The notes under the pieces: model-generated
Databases searched by the model: none
What the model was told of the DNA's origin: nothing
Seen by the model: the letters and a program-made list of their open reading frames with translations, nothing else
Made by a program: the position numbers and the translations under genes
Shown: piece by piece, positions 1 through 14,420 of the stretch
Layout of the letters: each line of letters opens with the position of its first letter
Numbering within the stretch: the first letter of the stretch is position 1
Source: Chamaea fasciata
Lineage: Eukaryota > Chordata > Aves > Passeriformes > Sylviidae
Direction: 5' to 3'
Assembly (NCBI GenBank): GCA_029207755.1
Contig: JARCOQ010000002.1
Location: 113,137,745 to 113,201,744 of the forward strand
Length of the DNA: 64,000 nt

Positions 1-1140
1 GGCAGAACCTTTAAAACTCCTGCTGCCTCTGTATAGAACAAAAGGCATTTCCTCTATAAAATAATTTGAGCCCTACGGACAGTACTTGCCTGGAATGCTT
101 CAAAACACAAATATGATTAATGTGTGAAAAATGGAAAAGATTCTCCACTGCAGTCTATTCTCTGGCCAAGATAAAGGGCAAGCAAGGAGCCAATTTCACA
201 CTGTTTAATTGTTGTGTCTATAGTATTCTACAGGCACAATTAGGCAAAACTTTCTCCTTTTTTATTCTGAAAATGTAGAAAAAAATACAGAAATATGACA
301 CTTCACAGATCCTTCATTCTTCAAATATAAGAAACAGAATATGCTAGAATTTAAGTTAGAAAATTATCCTCTGTGCTAACTCATAGCTTACATTCTTGCT
401 ACTCCCTACTTCTACCTCATCCATGTCCAAATTTTGTAGGGTCTGGCTTCTTAAGACCACCTGTAATGGTCCCATGGTGACCAGATTCCTTCTAAGAGTG
501 ATGATTCTCATGGCACTGGCAGGATGCTCATGGCACTTAACCCTGCCCAGCTCTCATGTAAGTGCTGTCACTGCTGTCCCATCCTGGCAAGGGAATTTTT
601 CCCCATGGTGCCACACACATGGAACACAGTTTGAATCCTAGCACAGAAATTAGGCCAGTTCAATTCCTGTTGGTTGTGCAGCCTCAGGGATTTTTGAAGT
701 GCAACAGAAAAGGAGATTTGGGGGTTTTCTGAAGAAAAAAGGTGAAAAAAACCCAAACCAAACCAAAAAGCAACCACCAACCTCTTGTTGCATTCAGGTC
801 AGTACAATGCTTGAGGAAGAGTCCATGGGATTAGATTAAATAAAATTTAGATGTCAGAAGGTGCCTGGAGAAGGTCACTGTGACACACAGGTTACCCAGC
901 CTGGGAAACTTTGATCTCAGAACAGGTAAAAAGCATCTCCCAAAGAAGCAGGAGAGTGCTGAAGGCAGGAGAAGGAAGGTTTAGGATCAGGATTTTCTGG
1001 TGCAGGAAGGGATGAGAAAGTTCCTATGCACAAGGACAAAGAATTTTTGATGTGGGAAATTCTGATCAGCTGGGGGAAAAAATTACCATGAGATCCTGGT
1101 CAAATACTGAGCTGGGGCCCAGACTGTGAGATCTCCACAC

Positions 1141-1262
1141 ATGGAAATCTTCAACACTTCATGCGACACGTCCCTGAGCAACCTGATGCAATTAAACTTG
1201 CCTTGAGAAGGGGGTTGGACTGAGTGACCTCCAGAGGAACCTTCCAACCTCAAATTTATTAT
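1141..1262 (+). mobile_element. CR1 LINE 3'-end fragment
   Basis: The text runs 'gaaatcttcaacac', 'gagcaacctg', 'gggggttggactgag', 'gacctccagagg', 'ccttccaacctc', then 'attattat'. This is the order of boxes at the 3' end of bird CR1 elements. It is a short, 5'-truncated, diverged copy in the gene's sense orientation. No coding capacity remains. Confidence 0.8.
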
Positions 1263-4235
1263 TATATGGCAGTTAAAAACTGGAAAAGTTGGTCAAAATC
1301 TGTATACAGCAAGGGAAACCAGGCAGTGGTAGAGCTAATGTGTAACTCTCTGAGGAAAAGAAACACATCAAAGTGACACCAAGATGTCTCATAGGTTAAA
1401 AGTCTCCAATAAAACTCATATGGCATTTTACGCCACTGGCAGGACTGTTTGTCTTTCCTATCTGAACACTTTCTATGCACAGTCTCCCAAACAAGTTCTG
1501 CTTTTAGCTCCCACTATCAGGAAATCAGAGAGTGGGAGTGAGGTCACCTTATTTCAAATCTTAAGTGAGTTCCACATGAGTGGAGGAAAGACAAGAACCA
1601 ACTGACTGTGTCCTGAAAAGGAAAATCACCGAGAAAGGAGAATGATCTCTATTTATTATACTTTTATAGTGCAGTTCTACTTACACAACTTCTTTCCATT
1701 AATCTCCAGGCTTTCCATGGAGAAAACATAGAGTGATGCACAAATTAATGACCTGCTTTGCTGAAAACAGCAGGAAAATCCTGTTTAATGTGTTTGCTCC
1801 TATTAGTGAGTGACCCACCAGCAGATTAGCAAAACCCAAACAGCAACAACAACCATAATGACTTACACTTTCCTAATCAACAAGTCAAAACAGACTTTAA
1901 TATGTGTATTTCTGATTGGGTGATGTCATACCATTCGTTGACACTGAAATGATTTTTCTGGTCTGTATTTTCTCATCTCTTTACCTCACTTTCTAGCACA
2001 AGTACCCAAAGATTGGCAAATATGACAAGAGGCTTGCAAAACATACAGGTGTATATTTAAAACCCAACATTTCTAATAAGAAGAATCAGTTTATTCTCTG
2101 ATCTTTAAGGGTAGTTTTGACAGTAGTTTTGAAATGTTGGTTGATGAAACTGTTGCTTAGCTGTGGGATTCTGCTAAGGGGTGATTTGTCCCTCAAACCC
2201 ACCTTTTACTGAGGTCTCAAGAGACCAGAAGCCTGAGGGATGGAAGGAGAAGAAATTCCAGAACTATTGAATCAGACGAATGGAGTGAGAATATTCCTGC
2301 AAAGATCACAAATGATGCTGTCATGATAAACTGGATTAGCTGGATGAGGAACCGGAGCACAAAGCAGACCCCAGTGCTGAAATCGGGGTGATGATTAGGA
2401 ATTATCTCATAGTGCAAACCCTACAGTCGGCCCCAGATACCTGTGTTGGAAAGAATCTTTGAAAACTGTAATCTACATTTCTGGTATTCTCCAAAAGGTG
2501 TAGAAAGATCCAAAAGCTGAAAACCCAGCAGAGATTCATGTTGGCCTGGAAATATTTCTGTGAAACAGTTGGGTTTGGAATAGGTGGTAGATGAAGAGGT
2601 GCAAAGCAGCGATGAAGAAGAGGGAAATGATCCTATATTTGGCCAAAGCCCAAGTCAATTTACTTTGGAACATAATCAGTATTGGAAACTGACCAACATC
2701 TGGGGCAGACAGTTACTGATCTTTTTGATTTGCTTATTTTTCTGTGAGAAACATACTCTTAAGCCTGTTAGACTTCTATATTTGTTTCATTTTTTTGCTT
2801 TTATTTAAACCCCCTAAGGGGAAAATACATTATGTGATTTAACCAACATACACAGGAGACTCTGGGGTTGTCCTGTGGAAGAAGAGAGTAATTGCTCCTC
2901 TTAGTTTGTAATTCACAGACTCTAAGTTGGATTTAATACATCTGACTTCAGACACCTTGAATAGAGTCACAAATACTTATTCTGGAGTCATCAAGGATTT
3001 CCTTTCATTAAGAAAAGAAGCTAGATGTCTGTGATAAACTGGATAAATCTCCTAAAAGTTTCCTTTCTCTTTGTTTAGTCTAGAGAAAGTATACATGCTT
3101 ATCTTAAACCAGCTGATCTACAACATAAACTAGATGTGGAAGTATATACAATTATCTTAAACTTGATCTTTAAACTATTAGCTGTCATAAATTCCCATCA
3201 TCCAGGTGTTTTCCACTCAATTCTTTCAGGCAGACACAATTTTTGTATTGATTTTTGCATAGGATCTGTCTGAATTCTAACTTTGGGTTTGCATCACACT
3301 TTCTGATCCTCATTTCCTCTCCAGATTAAAGACCTGGATAAAAGAAAACTTTGGAAAATAGAGTTGATGCAGTTATAAGGCAGAACTTACTTGTTGCTAC
3401 ATACTGTGGATCTTTCAGTGGTTAGAAGGATGCTGAAAGTTTCTTGGAGAAAAGGAAAAAGTAGCTGGTAGAAGTTGGCTAAGTAGACAAAGTTACTGTT
3501 GAAAAGAAGTCTATTTAGAGTCAGCAGATTCTGTAAGGTTGAATTTTAAATATATGTTCATTGATTTGTGTATTACAAGCAGTATTTATCACTGTATCTA
3601 TATAGAACTTTTTACAGCGTGAAGATATTTATGCTTATTAATTCCTGTGTGCTTTATTTAGCATAGAAATAGTGCATAATTTGGGGGTTATTTTAAAACC
3701 TTATATTGGATGGTATTTAAAATGTGTCTTTTTTAATATACCACATGTTCTATTTTTAGCCTTTTTTGTCGTTGTTTCGCATCTTTGGTGCCAGCTCCCA
3801 AACACAGTACATTCATTATTTTAATTGCTTTGTCAACTTTACATTTTTTGCCTATCTTATTTTTGTCAGAGAGCAGACCTCAGGAGGGATGTGACAGAGT
3901 ATAAATTGATTCTGAAAATTTGCTGGTTTATATGATTTTTAAAAGGTCTCCTTGTAAAGCCCCACCAAAACAAATTTGATATTGATTTTTTCATAAACCT
4001 CCCTTCTTGTCTCACTACCTGGTCTCGCACCCAGGGATATCAATACAGTCTGTCAATAAGTCCTTGATGTCCTGACCTTCCCGTGGTCACCAGCCTGTGA
4101 CACCACCACATGCTGCTTCCCTCATCACGAGCCTGAGGGACTCTCCAGGAGATGCTCCAAAGGTACAGGCAGGTGGTGGACCTGGAAGTCCAGACAGTGG
4201 GTTTTCTTCCAGGGGTAATACCTGGAAATGAGAAT

Positions 4236-4622
4236 TCAGGAGGAGCTGAGGGAGCTCCAGGTGTTTATCCTGGAGAAAAGGAGGCTCAGAGGGGACTTTC
4301 TGGCTCTCCGCAACTCCCTGACAGGAGGGAAGAGGCAGGTGCAGGGTTAGGCTCTGCTCTTAGGACAAGAGGAAATGACCTCAGACTGCACCAGGAAAGG
4401 TTCAGCTTGGACATAAGGAAGAATTTCTTCATGGAAAGGGTGCTCAGGCCTTGGCAGGGGCTGCCCAGGGAGGTTTGGAGTGCCCATCCCTGGAGGTGTC
4501 CAAGGAAGGCCTGGAGGTGGCACTCTGTGCTCTGGGCTGGGGACAAGGTGGAGATGGGTCACAGCTGGGACTCCATGGGCTGGGAGGGCTTTTCCAACCT
4601 CAAGGATCCTGGGATTCTTTGG
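4236..4622 (+). mobile_element. CR1 LINE 3'-end fragment
   Basis: CR1 boxes appear in order: 'ggagaaaaggaggctcag', 'ctccctgacaggaggga', 'ggacaagaggaaatgacctc', 'aagaatttcttcatgga', 'gctgcccagggaggt', 'catccctggaggtgtccaa' and 'ttttccaacctcaagga'. They correspond to the C-terminal end of ORF2 and the 3' UTR. The overlapping open frames of up to 179 codons are not in the ORF2 frame throughout and are chance frames in a GC-rich repeat. The 5' border is uncertain and could lie up to 100 bp upstream. Confidence 0.85.
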
Positions 4623-5305
4623 ATTGTCAGGATTTTCCTGCCAGTTGGAAGGCAGGGACCTGCCCCTGTTCTTCCCAAAATTTCCATCTAAAACTTTCTA
4701 ACATTTCAGTTCCACAATTAAGGTGAAGAAAAAAAATAAAGTTACAATCTTGTGTGGCAGTTGCATTCACTTTTGTGCACAGCTTCTGTTTGCAACAGTT
4801 ACCTTCAGTAATGCTGAGTGAAAAACAGATGCCACCTTTCCAAACATGAGCCAACACCTGAACAGAAACCCTTTTTAGACCAAAGTGGCAGCCAAAAGCC
4901 TTACTGGAGACCATGGTCCAGGATCAGTGGTTATTTGGAGCTTTGAGAGTCTGTCCATCTGTGAAAGGAAGGGAAAAGCCAGCAGTCCTCAAGAAAAGTA
5001 CAATTCGTGACCTCAGGCAGACTTACACACCTTTAGGGAGTTCACTGAGAGGGCACAGCAGTGTTCTGTCTGCTCTTCTCAGGGATGCAGAACTTGAAGT
5101 TCATTCTCTATAAATACAGACATGTATTGATTTTTTATTATTCCAGTTTGCTTCCAGGTAGAAACAACTTAGTGTAGCCCCCAGTACTGGTTAACTTGTG
5201 AGTCCTGGAGACTCTAAAATGTGATTTTTAGAATAAAACATCTTAGTACTCTCTGCCCCTCAAGTTCTGTGTTGAGTTTTGGGCCTCTCACATCACAAAA
5301 GGACC

Positions 5306-5721
5306 TTGAAGTGGTGGAGTGTGTCCTGAGAAGGATCTGAAAAACAAGTCTTAGGAGCAGCAGCTGAGGGAATTTGGGTTCTTCAGTCTGGAGAAAAGAA
5401 AGTTCAGGAGGGACCTCATTATTCTCTACAACTCCCTGTAAGGAGGTTTTAGCAAGGTGGGGGTCAGTCTCTTCTGGCATGTCCAAAGTGAAAGGATGAG
5501 CAGAAATGGCCTGAAGTTGCACCTGAGGACATTCGGATTGGATATTAGAAATGGAAATTTCACTGAAAGAGTGGTCAGGCCTTGGGATGACCTGCCCAGG
5601 GAGGTTTGAAGTCCCTGTCTGTGGGAGTGCCCGGGATGTGGCCCTTGGGGACAGGGTTTGGGGTGATGCTGGGTGATGCTGGGGCTGGAAGTTCTCTCCC
5701 AGCCCCGATGATTCTGTGCTT
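5306..5721 (+). mobile_element. CR1 LINE 3'-end fragment
   Basis: The order is 'gtgtcctgagaagg', 'aaaacaagtcttaggagcagc', 'ttcttcagtctggagaaaag', 'ctacaactccctg', 'gaggacattcggattggat', 'gcccagggaggtttgaag', ending in 'gatgattctgtg'. These are ORF2 C-terminal and 3'-tail boxes of CR1. It lies about 700 bp after the copy at 4.2 kb and in the same orientation. The sequences differ, so it is a separate insertion. Confidence 0.82.
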
Positions 5722-6285
5722 TCCAGGAGCAGCAATGCCTGAGGTAGGGCAAGGTAGACAATTCTGTGATGGAATTGTACAAAAAGATGGAGATCATGGT
5801 GGTTTTACCACGTAGAATTGAAGACTTTCCTTAATTATTCATGAAGCTCAGTGCTTGTTCTAGGCCTGATCTGTACCAGTGACGAAGCAGGGCCCAAGGA
5901 GCAGCACCTGGGCCCAGGAGGATGTGATGCTGACTGAAGTCAGTCTACACTGCTTAGCATGAGCCCCTCCAAAGCAGAATTGTTTTGAAAAGAGCCATTT
6001 AGAGCAGCACAAAACTGAGCTAGAAACCAAGTTAAAAATCAGTGTGGATCACTGGGATGGAGTGCTCAACTCACTGCCTGGCTCTCTCCCATTCTGCAGT
6101 GGAGCTGAGCCCAGAGGACGGATGTTTGTTGAGAGAGACCCAGCTATGCAAACATCATTTCACTGATTTAACTCAGGCCAGATACAACAAACTCAATGCT
6201 GTTCTGTGGGAGGCTGCAAAACCAGAGGCTCCTTGTTGTGGGCAGGAGGGAGCGGCCTGAGTGTCCCTCCTGAGCCCACTTCTGT

Positions 6286-7124
6286 TCAGTGGCTCCATTA
6301 CTGACCTGGATAATGAAATAGAGAGGCTGCCTGTTAAATTAGCAGGAGAGACAAGGCTGGGAGGGATTGCATGTACACAGGTGACAGAAGCAGAATTCAG
6401 GCAGGTCTTGATGAACTGGGAAATTGGTCTGGAAAAAGTTGGATGAAATTTAGCAAGAAAATGGGGACCCTGAATAACCAAGTGCAAAAGTGCTGTGTAG
6501 AGAGCAATTCTCTTGATTCTTCAGAAGAGGATTTTGAGGTTATTGCACCTCCCAAGATGAACATTAACAGCCTTTATAATCCAGTCCTGAAAAGCCAAAT
6601 GAGAATCCCTGGAATTGTTGAGTACAGGTTTGGAAACTGTGAGAAAGCTATGGACCATCTCTAGACACTCTGAAGGATAACAGAAGATATTATTAGAGAA
6701 ACTGATAGAGAAAATGGGATTTCTGGACAATGTTGAAAGCACCAGAGTTATTTAGTTGTAAAAAGATAAGGGTACTGGTGGGGAAAGGAACGATAAAACT
6801 TCATGCAGATTAAAGACTGGTGCAAAGATCAAGGTAATAATCTATTCTTCATGTTCCTAATAGACTGGAAAAGAATCCATGGGTTGAAACTGCAGCAGAA
6901 AACTCAAGCTCGATTAAAAAAAATTATTTCTAATCATGAGATTAGTTAAGCAGTTGAATAGGTCATGCAGCCTAGAGAGTTGCAAAATCTCCTTTTATTG
7001 TAAGTCTTCAAAATCAGGTTGAGGAAACATCTGTTTGAAATTGTGCAGACACAGGTGAACCTGGTTTAAAGAAGAAAGATTCAGGTGATCTCTCAGAGTC
7101 CTTTCAGCTCCATTTTTAGATGAT
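6286..7124 (+). mobile_element. Old CR1-like LINE remnant (ORF2 C-terminal part and 3' end)
   Basis: Translation near 6292-6450 gives pieces such as 'TDLDNEIERLP' and 'TRLGG', and in another frame 'LDELGNWSGK' and 'WMKFSKKMG'. These resemble the CR1 reverse transcriptase C-terminal segment with frameshifts. The far end has 'aggttgaggaaacatctg', 'acaggtgaacctg' and 'tcagagtcctttcagctcc', a CR1/L3-type 3' end. The middle is too eroded to align by eye, so two adjacent fragments are possible. Confidence 0.6.
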
Positions 7125-10100
7125 GCCATATTTTTTTACCTAAAATTGGAGTGAAAGCATACACACCACTCTAGGTGGTAGATATATTATTTATATTTAA
7201 TTTTAATTTTCAGCATGAGACAGCCAATACACAGGTGACCAACTTGTATATGCTCTTACTTCACAACACACACCATAAACCTGGGCTGTTTCTCCCTATA
7301 TGGCTTTCCCAGTTCACTTCCAGGTTTCCTGCAATGTGCAGAGAACAGAGACAGAGATCTGTAGCTCACTTACAAAATCAGAAGTTGTGTGGAACCAGCT
7401 GTAAGCAAGGTGCAGGCTACCTTTAACTAAATAACCTTCCACCCCACAGTAAATTCTATTTTTTCTCTTAACTCCCTGCTTGGGAAAGTCCCTGACTGCT
7501 TGGAAAACTGTTAGAAATGCTTTGGTTTTTTTCTATAGCGCTCTTCTGAATTTTTCACAGGTTGTGCTAAAAAACACAGCAAACAAGCCAACAAATAGAA
7601 CGAGCAATTAAAAATAGAAGACAGAGAGATCAGAGTTTATGCACATTACCTATTGAATTGTGCTTTAAAGGAGTCAGAAATGCCAGGAGATGGCATGCTG
7701 CTTCAAAGTGTACGAAGAAATGCACACCAATAGGGCTGAAGGTGCAGAGGAGAATTATGTTCCTTGCACCAGCTCTTCCTCAGCATCTTTTGCCATTGCC
7801 TGGTTGGGGAAGTAGATTGACTGCATCCTGAAAAAGGACTTTGATTTCATTTTGCTCTTCACAGCCCTTGCTGGATTTCAGAGGCTGATCTCTGTCTCTC
7901 CTTCTTGGACAGTGAGCTAAAGACAGAAGAAAAATTAACCCATCATCTATAAGCTGAAGAAAAATAGCAGTTAGGGAAAAAAAAATCCCTTGAGCAAGCA
8001 TGTTACTGCTTCTAAGATTGAACAGCAATTTCTGTTTTATACTGGCAAATGCATGGGCCAATATGTGACAAGGTGACATTCCTTTAAATATTTCTTATTT
8101 CAATTGTTTAATCTTCTCTTTGCTGACAAAGCTGCCTTTTTTTTTTTTTTCTTGTGTAATCAAATCTCTGGCATGTTAGGCTAATTGAAATGACAGGCAA
8201 AAGTTTAAAGTAAAATCGATTCTTTGTCACTGAAGCATCCCCAAGTGTTTAAAATGGAACATGAGCTGAGGAAACACAAGATGTATGTTAACCAGTTAGA
8301 AACCAAAATCTTTTGCTATAGCAGCTTGTTTTAAGAAAATTAGAGTCGTTAATTTAGTGAAGATGCATTTACCAGATTCAATTAATAAATTAATTCTGAG
8401 AATAATTGATTTTACATTTGAAATAGCCACAGATGCAAATGGGTGAATGATGCTGGGCAGAAGAAAGGAATTGAAAACAAGGCATTTTAAAAGCTTTAGA
8501 GCAGAAAATCCTGCTGTTTGTCCATCTTTGGAATTCCAGTGAGAAAGAGCTGATGGTTGCTGGAATGAAAGTTAGCACTAAGGAATTCTGTGACGTTTAG
8601 CTGTTCCTAAATGCTGCATCCATGCCCCATGTCAGTAGGTGGTTTAGAAGGAACCTATGCTAGGTAACTGCATTAATGAGTGGAGCCTAAGTGCCAGAGA
8701 CAGCCTGGCCTGTTTGACTTTCAAATTGCCTGTAGGAAATGGTGCCTCATGAATATGAAATTTCAGCCTCCTCTGCCATGATCAATACATTAATTTTTAT
8801 GTATAACCTCACAAAGATCCAGCCTGTCAAGCTACGGGCATTTGTCCAATATTCTTGTGTAAATGTCAAGGCAGATGGTTCCCAAAACCTGCTGCAATAT
8901 TTCAGGTAATAATAAAGGTGTCTGGCTGCATTGACCTCTTCATATCAGAAGTGGGAACCCAGGCAAAAGCTGGCTAAATGGGACAAATCAATTTGGCATT
9001 TTGACAAGCAAAGGGGCAATGAGTTTGGCTAGAAAATATGGCAAGTTCTTCCTCTGGGCTTGTTCTGAGCCTGGGGAACGTACCTGGAGCAAGCCAGTCT
9101 TCCCAGAAAAATCACTCTCCATGGAAGGAACAAAATGTGTTTTTGTAGGAGCCTTTACATGGTCTCTGAAGGGAGCTGAGGTGCCTGGCTTAGAGACAGA
9201 TGTCTTCACTCTGAATTTCAAATGTGAAAGGAGATGAGCTCCCCTCTTTCCCTGGCTGTAGGAGATGCCAGCTGAAGAACAGAGGAATGCAGTGCCCCAT
9301 TCAGCACTTGGAATTGTCTGCCACTTCATGTGGAGAGGTGTTTAATGATATCTCAGAAACATCTCTTATTTATTTGAAATTCACTTTGAAGGACTACCTA
9401 TTCCAATGTTTTCAGGTCAATGTGCCTTTTGAAATGCTAATCAGGTGGAATTGGCCTTTACCACAAGCAGATATTTGTATATCAAAGAGATTCCTTGCAC
9501 ACTTTGTCAGTCTGAACCAAGTTTAGATTACATTGATGCATTATTTTTAATGCTGATTCCTGCTAAAATCTTCTTTTCTACGTCATTAACCTTCTAATTA
9601 TTTTTAGCCTAGTGTTAGTTAGCCGTTACCAGGCTCAGCACTGCACAGGCAAGTGAGCATTATTAATTCCAATGGTTCATTACCCCTCTATTTTTACATA
9701 CAGGCATCACAAAGGCCGTGTCAGAAATAAAAGTGGCAATATTGAGCGCTGTAACACTGCTCAGAGCTGAGACTTTCCTCCTCAGGCTTCCTGAGGAGGA
9801 TGTGCTGAGGCTCTCAAAGCCCCCTGGAGGGATCTATGTGTTCCTCCACACCTTTCCTGCACAGGTTGCTCCAAGCAGGATGCAGAAGCTCTCATGGATG
9901 AGCAGGGACTGCAGAGCAGCTGGTTGGCTCTGCTGCAGCCTTTGGGCAGAGGCACTTGAGTGACAGAGGAGAGGCTGAACTGGCATTTCTTCCAGCACTT
10001 GTCCTTCCCTGCTAATGCAGCCAACTGGCTGAGATGACCTTCAGCTGGGAGTCTCTGAATGGAAGTAATTTCGTGATTAAACAAAACTAGACTTGGGGGA

Positions 10101-10545
10101 AGTTTGAACAGTCTATCACAGAGCACAGTTTTATTCCTTGGTTCGTTCCACTGCTGAAGGGATAAGCCACCAAAACCCAGGAATGAGGAGCACCAAAGCT
10201 TCTAGGTGACATAAATAGTAAACTCCAGATTTCACAGCAGATGCAGCACTGAATCCTCCACTGGGAAAGTTTTGTGTAGAGCTAAATCAGTTTGTCAGGA
10301 CTATTGATGGTAAAATTTAGCCATATTCATTCACTCCCATTGTTTATCCAACCCCGTAAAAATAAGTGGCACATAAAAGTCCTAATTTGAATAAAACCAA
10401 TCTGTAAACAAGGCACAGGCACAAATTCACTGAATATGAATGGATTGCAACAAGTTCCTGTGTCTGCTCTGTTTATTGCCATCTGCCATCTGCTTGGAGC
10501 AATTGACACTCATCCGAAGAGCCCTGAAAGTAACAGGCTTTGTAG

Positions 10546-10785
<240 letters not shown>

Positions 10786-11470
10786 TAGCCAGGGCTCTGT
10801 CATGCTAATTGCTGGCAGAATTGGCACTCCGTGCCTCCTCGCTGAGGGTGGGATTTGTCAGGAGCCGCTTCAGTTCGCTGCAAAAAAGGCGAGGTGACAA
10901 CTGGCAGCTGATTTTGCTCAAGCTTTTGCTGGAGTCAGCAGAGAGGGGATGACGTGCACCTCCGGGGGGTAACTCATCCAGCCTACCTTAGAAGGGAATA
11001 GATTGCTTTTTTGAAGCAATTTTTATCTTCACTTGTTGGGTACAGGGGGGTTGCAGATGATGCCTCCCCCCCCTCTGAATATTCCTCGCTGTACAAGGTA
11101 ACTTCTTTATCATTCCTTTCCTTAGTAATATCTCTTGTGTACTCCACAAGTACCATCTTCTGTATAAAATGGGCTGATTAACATATCTAAACTCTGAACA
11201 ATTGTTCTCTACTTGCATTAGCTTTGAAGTTTGCTGCTTCTATTTCAGATATGATGAAAGGATAATGTGCCTCAAATCTTGAATATTTATTTCCAGCTGT
11301 ATTAGTTGTTCTATTAAAAGATATTGCTGGGGCCTCTGAATTCTGCCTTTTGAGATGTGGTGCTTGCAACATTAGAGCACCTTGGCTGGGAGATGGAGGC
11401 CTAACATTTTGAACAGCAAAGTGAGAAGAGTCCCATCCCACTCAATCTCTACATAGGGTCTTCAAATTGA

Positions 11471-11493
11471 TTTTTTTTTTTTTTTTTTTTTTT
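11471..11493 (+). repeat. Homopolymer run T23
   Basis: There are 23 consecutive T about 700 bp downstream of the FNIII-4 exon donor. It is not clearly a retroposon tail, since no element adjoins it. Confidence 0.95.
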
Positions 11494-11865
11494 AAACTTC
11501 TCCACCTGGTACCATTACAGCCTGTGCCAGGATGGGCAGAGAAATGCACAGATCCCTAGAGCTGCAAAATCAGATTCATTTAATTGGCTTTACAGTTTTA
11601 CAAGCCTGCTAATACTTCACTTGGGTGTTTAATGATGTAAAGATGTAAAATAAAGTGTCTAGTGCATTATGATGACAGGTTCTTTTTGAAAAGGCTTTGC
11701 TGAACCTCAGCCTAGTGCCACCAACATGGAAGCACTTTCTGCATGGAAGAGCAAACTCCGTCACCGTGGGAAATCTCCCTATTCCTACCTGTCCAGCTGG
11801 TAGCTCACCATTTAATGTTGGTAGATTAACATAGGGCTGTTACCCTGGGCTGCATCAAAAGGAGT

Positions 11866-12400
11866 TTAGGCCGAGGGTTGAGGGAGGTGATTCTGCCCCT
11901 GTGCCCTGCTCAGGTGAGACCCCCACCTGCAGAGCTGTCCCAGCCCTGGGGCCAGCACAGGGAGGACATGGAGCTGCTGGAGAGAGTCTGGAGGAGGCTC
12001 CAGGATGAGCAGAGGGATGGAGCAACTCTGCTGGGAGGAAAGGCTGGCACAGCTGGGATTGTTCAGCCTGGACAGGAGAAGCTTTGTGCTGAGCTCAGGG
12101 TGGCCTTGCAGGGCCTGAAGGAGCCCCAGGGAACCTGTAGAGAGACAATTCCCAAGGCACGGAGGGACAGGACACAGGGAATGGCTTCCCAGTGCCAGAG
12201 GGCAGGGCTGGATGGGATCTTGGGCAGGAATTGTTCCCTGGGAGGGTGGGGAGCCCTTGGCACAGGGTGCCCAGAGAAGCTGTGGCTGCCCCTGGATCCC
12301 TGGCAGTGCCCAAGGCCAGGTTGGACATTGGGGCTTGGAGCAGCCTGGGACAGTGGCCCATGGCTGGGGGTTGGAACTATATGATCTTTAACCTTCCTTC
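11866..12400 (+). mobile_element. CR1 LINE fragment (end of ORF2 plus 3' end)
   Basis: It begins with codons for REVILPLCPAQVRP, a diverged match to the C-terminal part of CR1 ORF2. Then follow 'gagctgctggagagagtc', 'gcacagctgggattgttcag', 'cagagaagctgtggctgcc' and 'catggctgggggttggaac'. The 3' tail near 12400 is eroded. A very similar copy lies at 32868-33363. The 168-codon frame here is a frameshifted remnant, not a gene. Confidence 0.9.
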
Positions 12401-14420
12401 TAACCCAACCCTTCTAGTATTCTTTGATTGTCGTGGATGTTATTGCTGATTTTGGAGGGTGCTGTTTGAACACATGACAGTTTTCCAGTGTGGAGAAGCT
12501 GCAAACAGGGTTCTTCAGATCTGAAAAATCTGGAGCTTTTCCATTGTAGCCTAAGTGCACACTGCACAATGGACATCAGTGAGACCAAAGTCGAGATCCT
12601 AAAAGGGGGATGAGGAGGGTAAAGGACCCCAGTGAAGGAAGATCATGAAAGAACTACTCAGGGTAAAAGGGCAAAGGTTTCAGTATGCTCCTCTTTTACT
12701 GTCACTTGCGTGTAATCAGTGTGGCGTGATGAAAGGAAAAAATAATCAAAAATAAGCATAAAAATAGATGCTCAAATAAGAGAAAAAAATATTAGACTTG
12801 GTGCAATATTAAGAGATTGAGGCTGCAGGCAAACCCTGCACAAAATGCACTAGAAGTCCTCTTTTTCCATGCCCTATGCATTTTGAAAAGAGGGGAATGT
12901 TCAAAGATTAACACCGATCAATTCAGGCTTTGCAGGCACCAATATTCATGACCTCAAGTTCGGAGGAATTGCAGTGTGCAATTGCTCACTGTTTGCCAAA
13001 AAATTGAGAAGTTGCAACTTGACCCACATGTACTTAAACTGATCCAGCTTACCAGAATTAATTCTGCTCCTCCGTAGCTTATGTAACATAATCCATGATG
13101 ACAAATAAGTGAACTTAAAAATAACTTTTATGAAAAGGCAAGATGACTTAAAAGAAAAAATAATTAATTACTTCAATATAGACAGGTCAGTCTGAAGAAG
13201 ATTTTATTTCAAAGGACAGTAGAATGCATCCAGTCAACCTTAGAGTTTCTAGTGATGCTCCAATATAAAGTCTGAGTTACATGATGCTCAGGAAAAGCCT
13301 CTTACATGCACTTAGGACTGTAAAAGTAATGAATAATCCATTTGTGGAGGGTTTGATGGGTGCTAGGAATACTGATAGCAATTTCATGAACTTTGGATGC
13401 AGCTAGGTTAGAAATTATTGTATCACTTACAAAATTTCCTTTATGAATGCATCACAGGGCTTTTTGGGGAGCTGGGAGAAGGTGGTGATCAGTGCTGAGG
13501 GCAGTGGCTGCACAGTGAGGAAGGATGGGCAGAGCTCAAAGCCTCAAAGACCTTTTTCACCCCCCACTATATCTGTAGCAAACAGCACATCCCAGGGTCA
13601 GAAGCAGTTAAAGCCTGATTTTACCATAAGTTCCCAATGCAAAAACATCCTGTGGGCTATTAGTTTGTAGTTGTTTGCTTCCTTTTTTTTTTTGCTCCTC
13701 TTACTGCACAGTAACTGTCCAAGTAATGATAGCATCATGACAGCTAATAAGAGTTAACTTTGAATTGAATTATGTCAACTTAATTATAACCCCTTTAAGA
13801 ACTCCTTTGAGAACAATAAGAATGTCTAGATAGGGGTTTGATGTGAAATGGATAGTCCAATTTAAATGAAAGCTTAATTCAAGTTAACATTTCTTTCTTT
13901 CTTTAGTGTCTTCATTTCTCAGAACAGATTGTTATTCTCTGTAATTAACTGACAGAAATAATAAAAAAAATCTCCAACAAACAGAAAATAATCATGGCAA
14001 TGAAAGTTCAGCCTCCACGTAAGCAAGCTGTGCTCCTGCCCCTCAAATTACTCTTCACTGCTGACTTGAAAGAAGTGGGTTTAGCCTATCAAGTATACTC
14101 AAAAGACAAAAAACCTTGCACGCACTTGTCCCTCTGATTTACTGACCATGACTGATGGGGAATGGCATTTGCTGCCAGTGTGACGATAACAGATCCAGAC
14201 CCCTGGCAATCTGATCCTCTGGGGACAACTCTGACTTTTGAGTTTCCCCTGGTTTCATAAACTACCTGAGCAGTAATTTGGAACAGATTTCCCCCCTGGT
14301 CTATGTTGCTTTGTGTGTTTAGTGTTTTTAAATAACATGTGAGTTTTACATGACAGTGCACACTGATCTGTTTCTTTGATGGTTCATCCAACTGGAATAC
14401 AGGAGATATTAGAAACAGAG

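Noticed and set aside
12063..12361. Overlapping antisense open frames in a GC-rich block.
   Set aside because: They are shadows of the CR1 copy at 11866-12400; the same frames recur in the CR1 copy at 33 kb.
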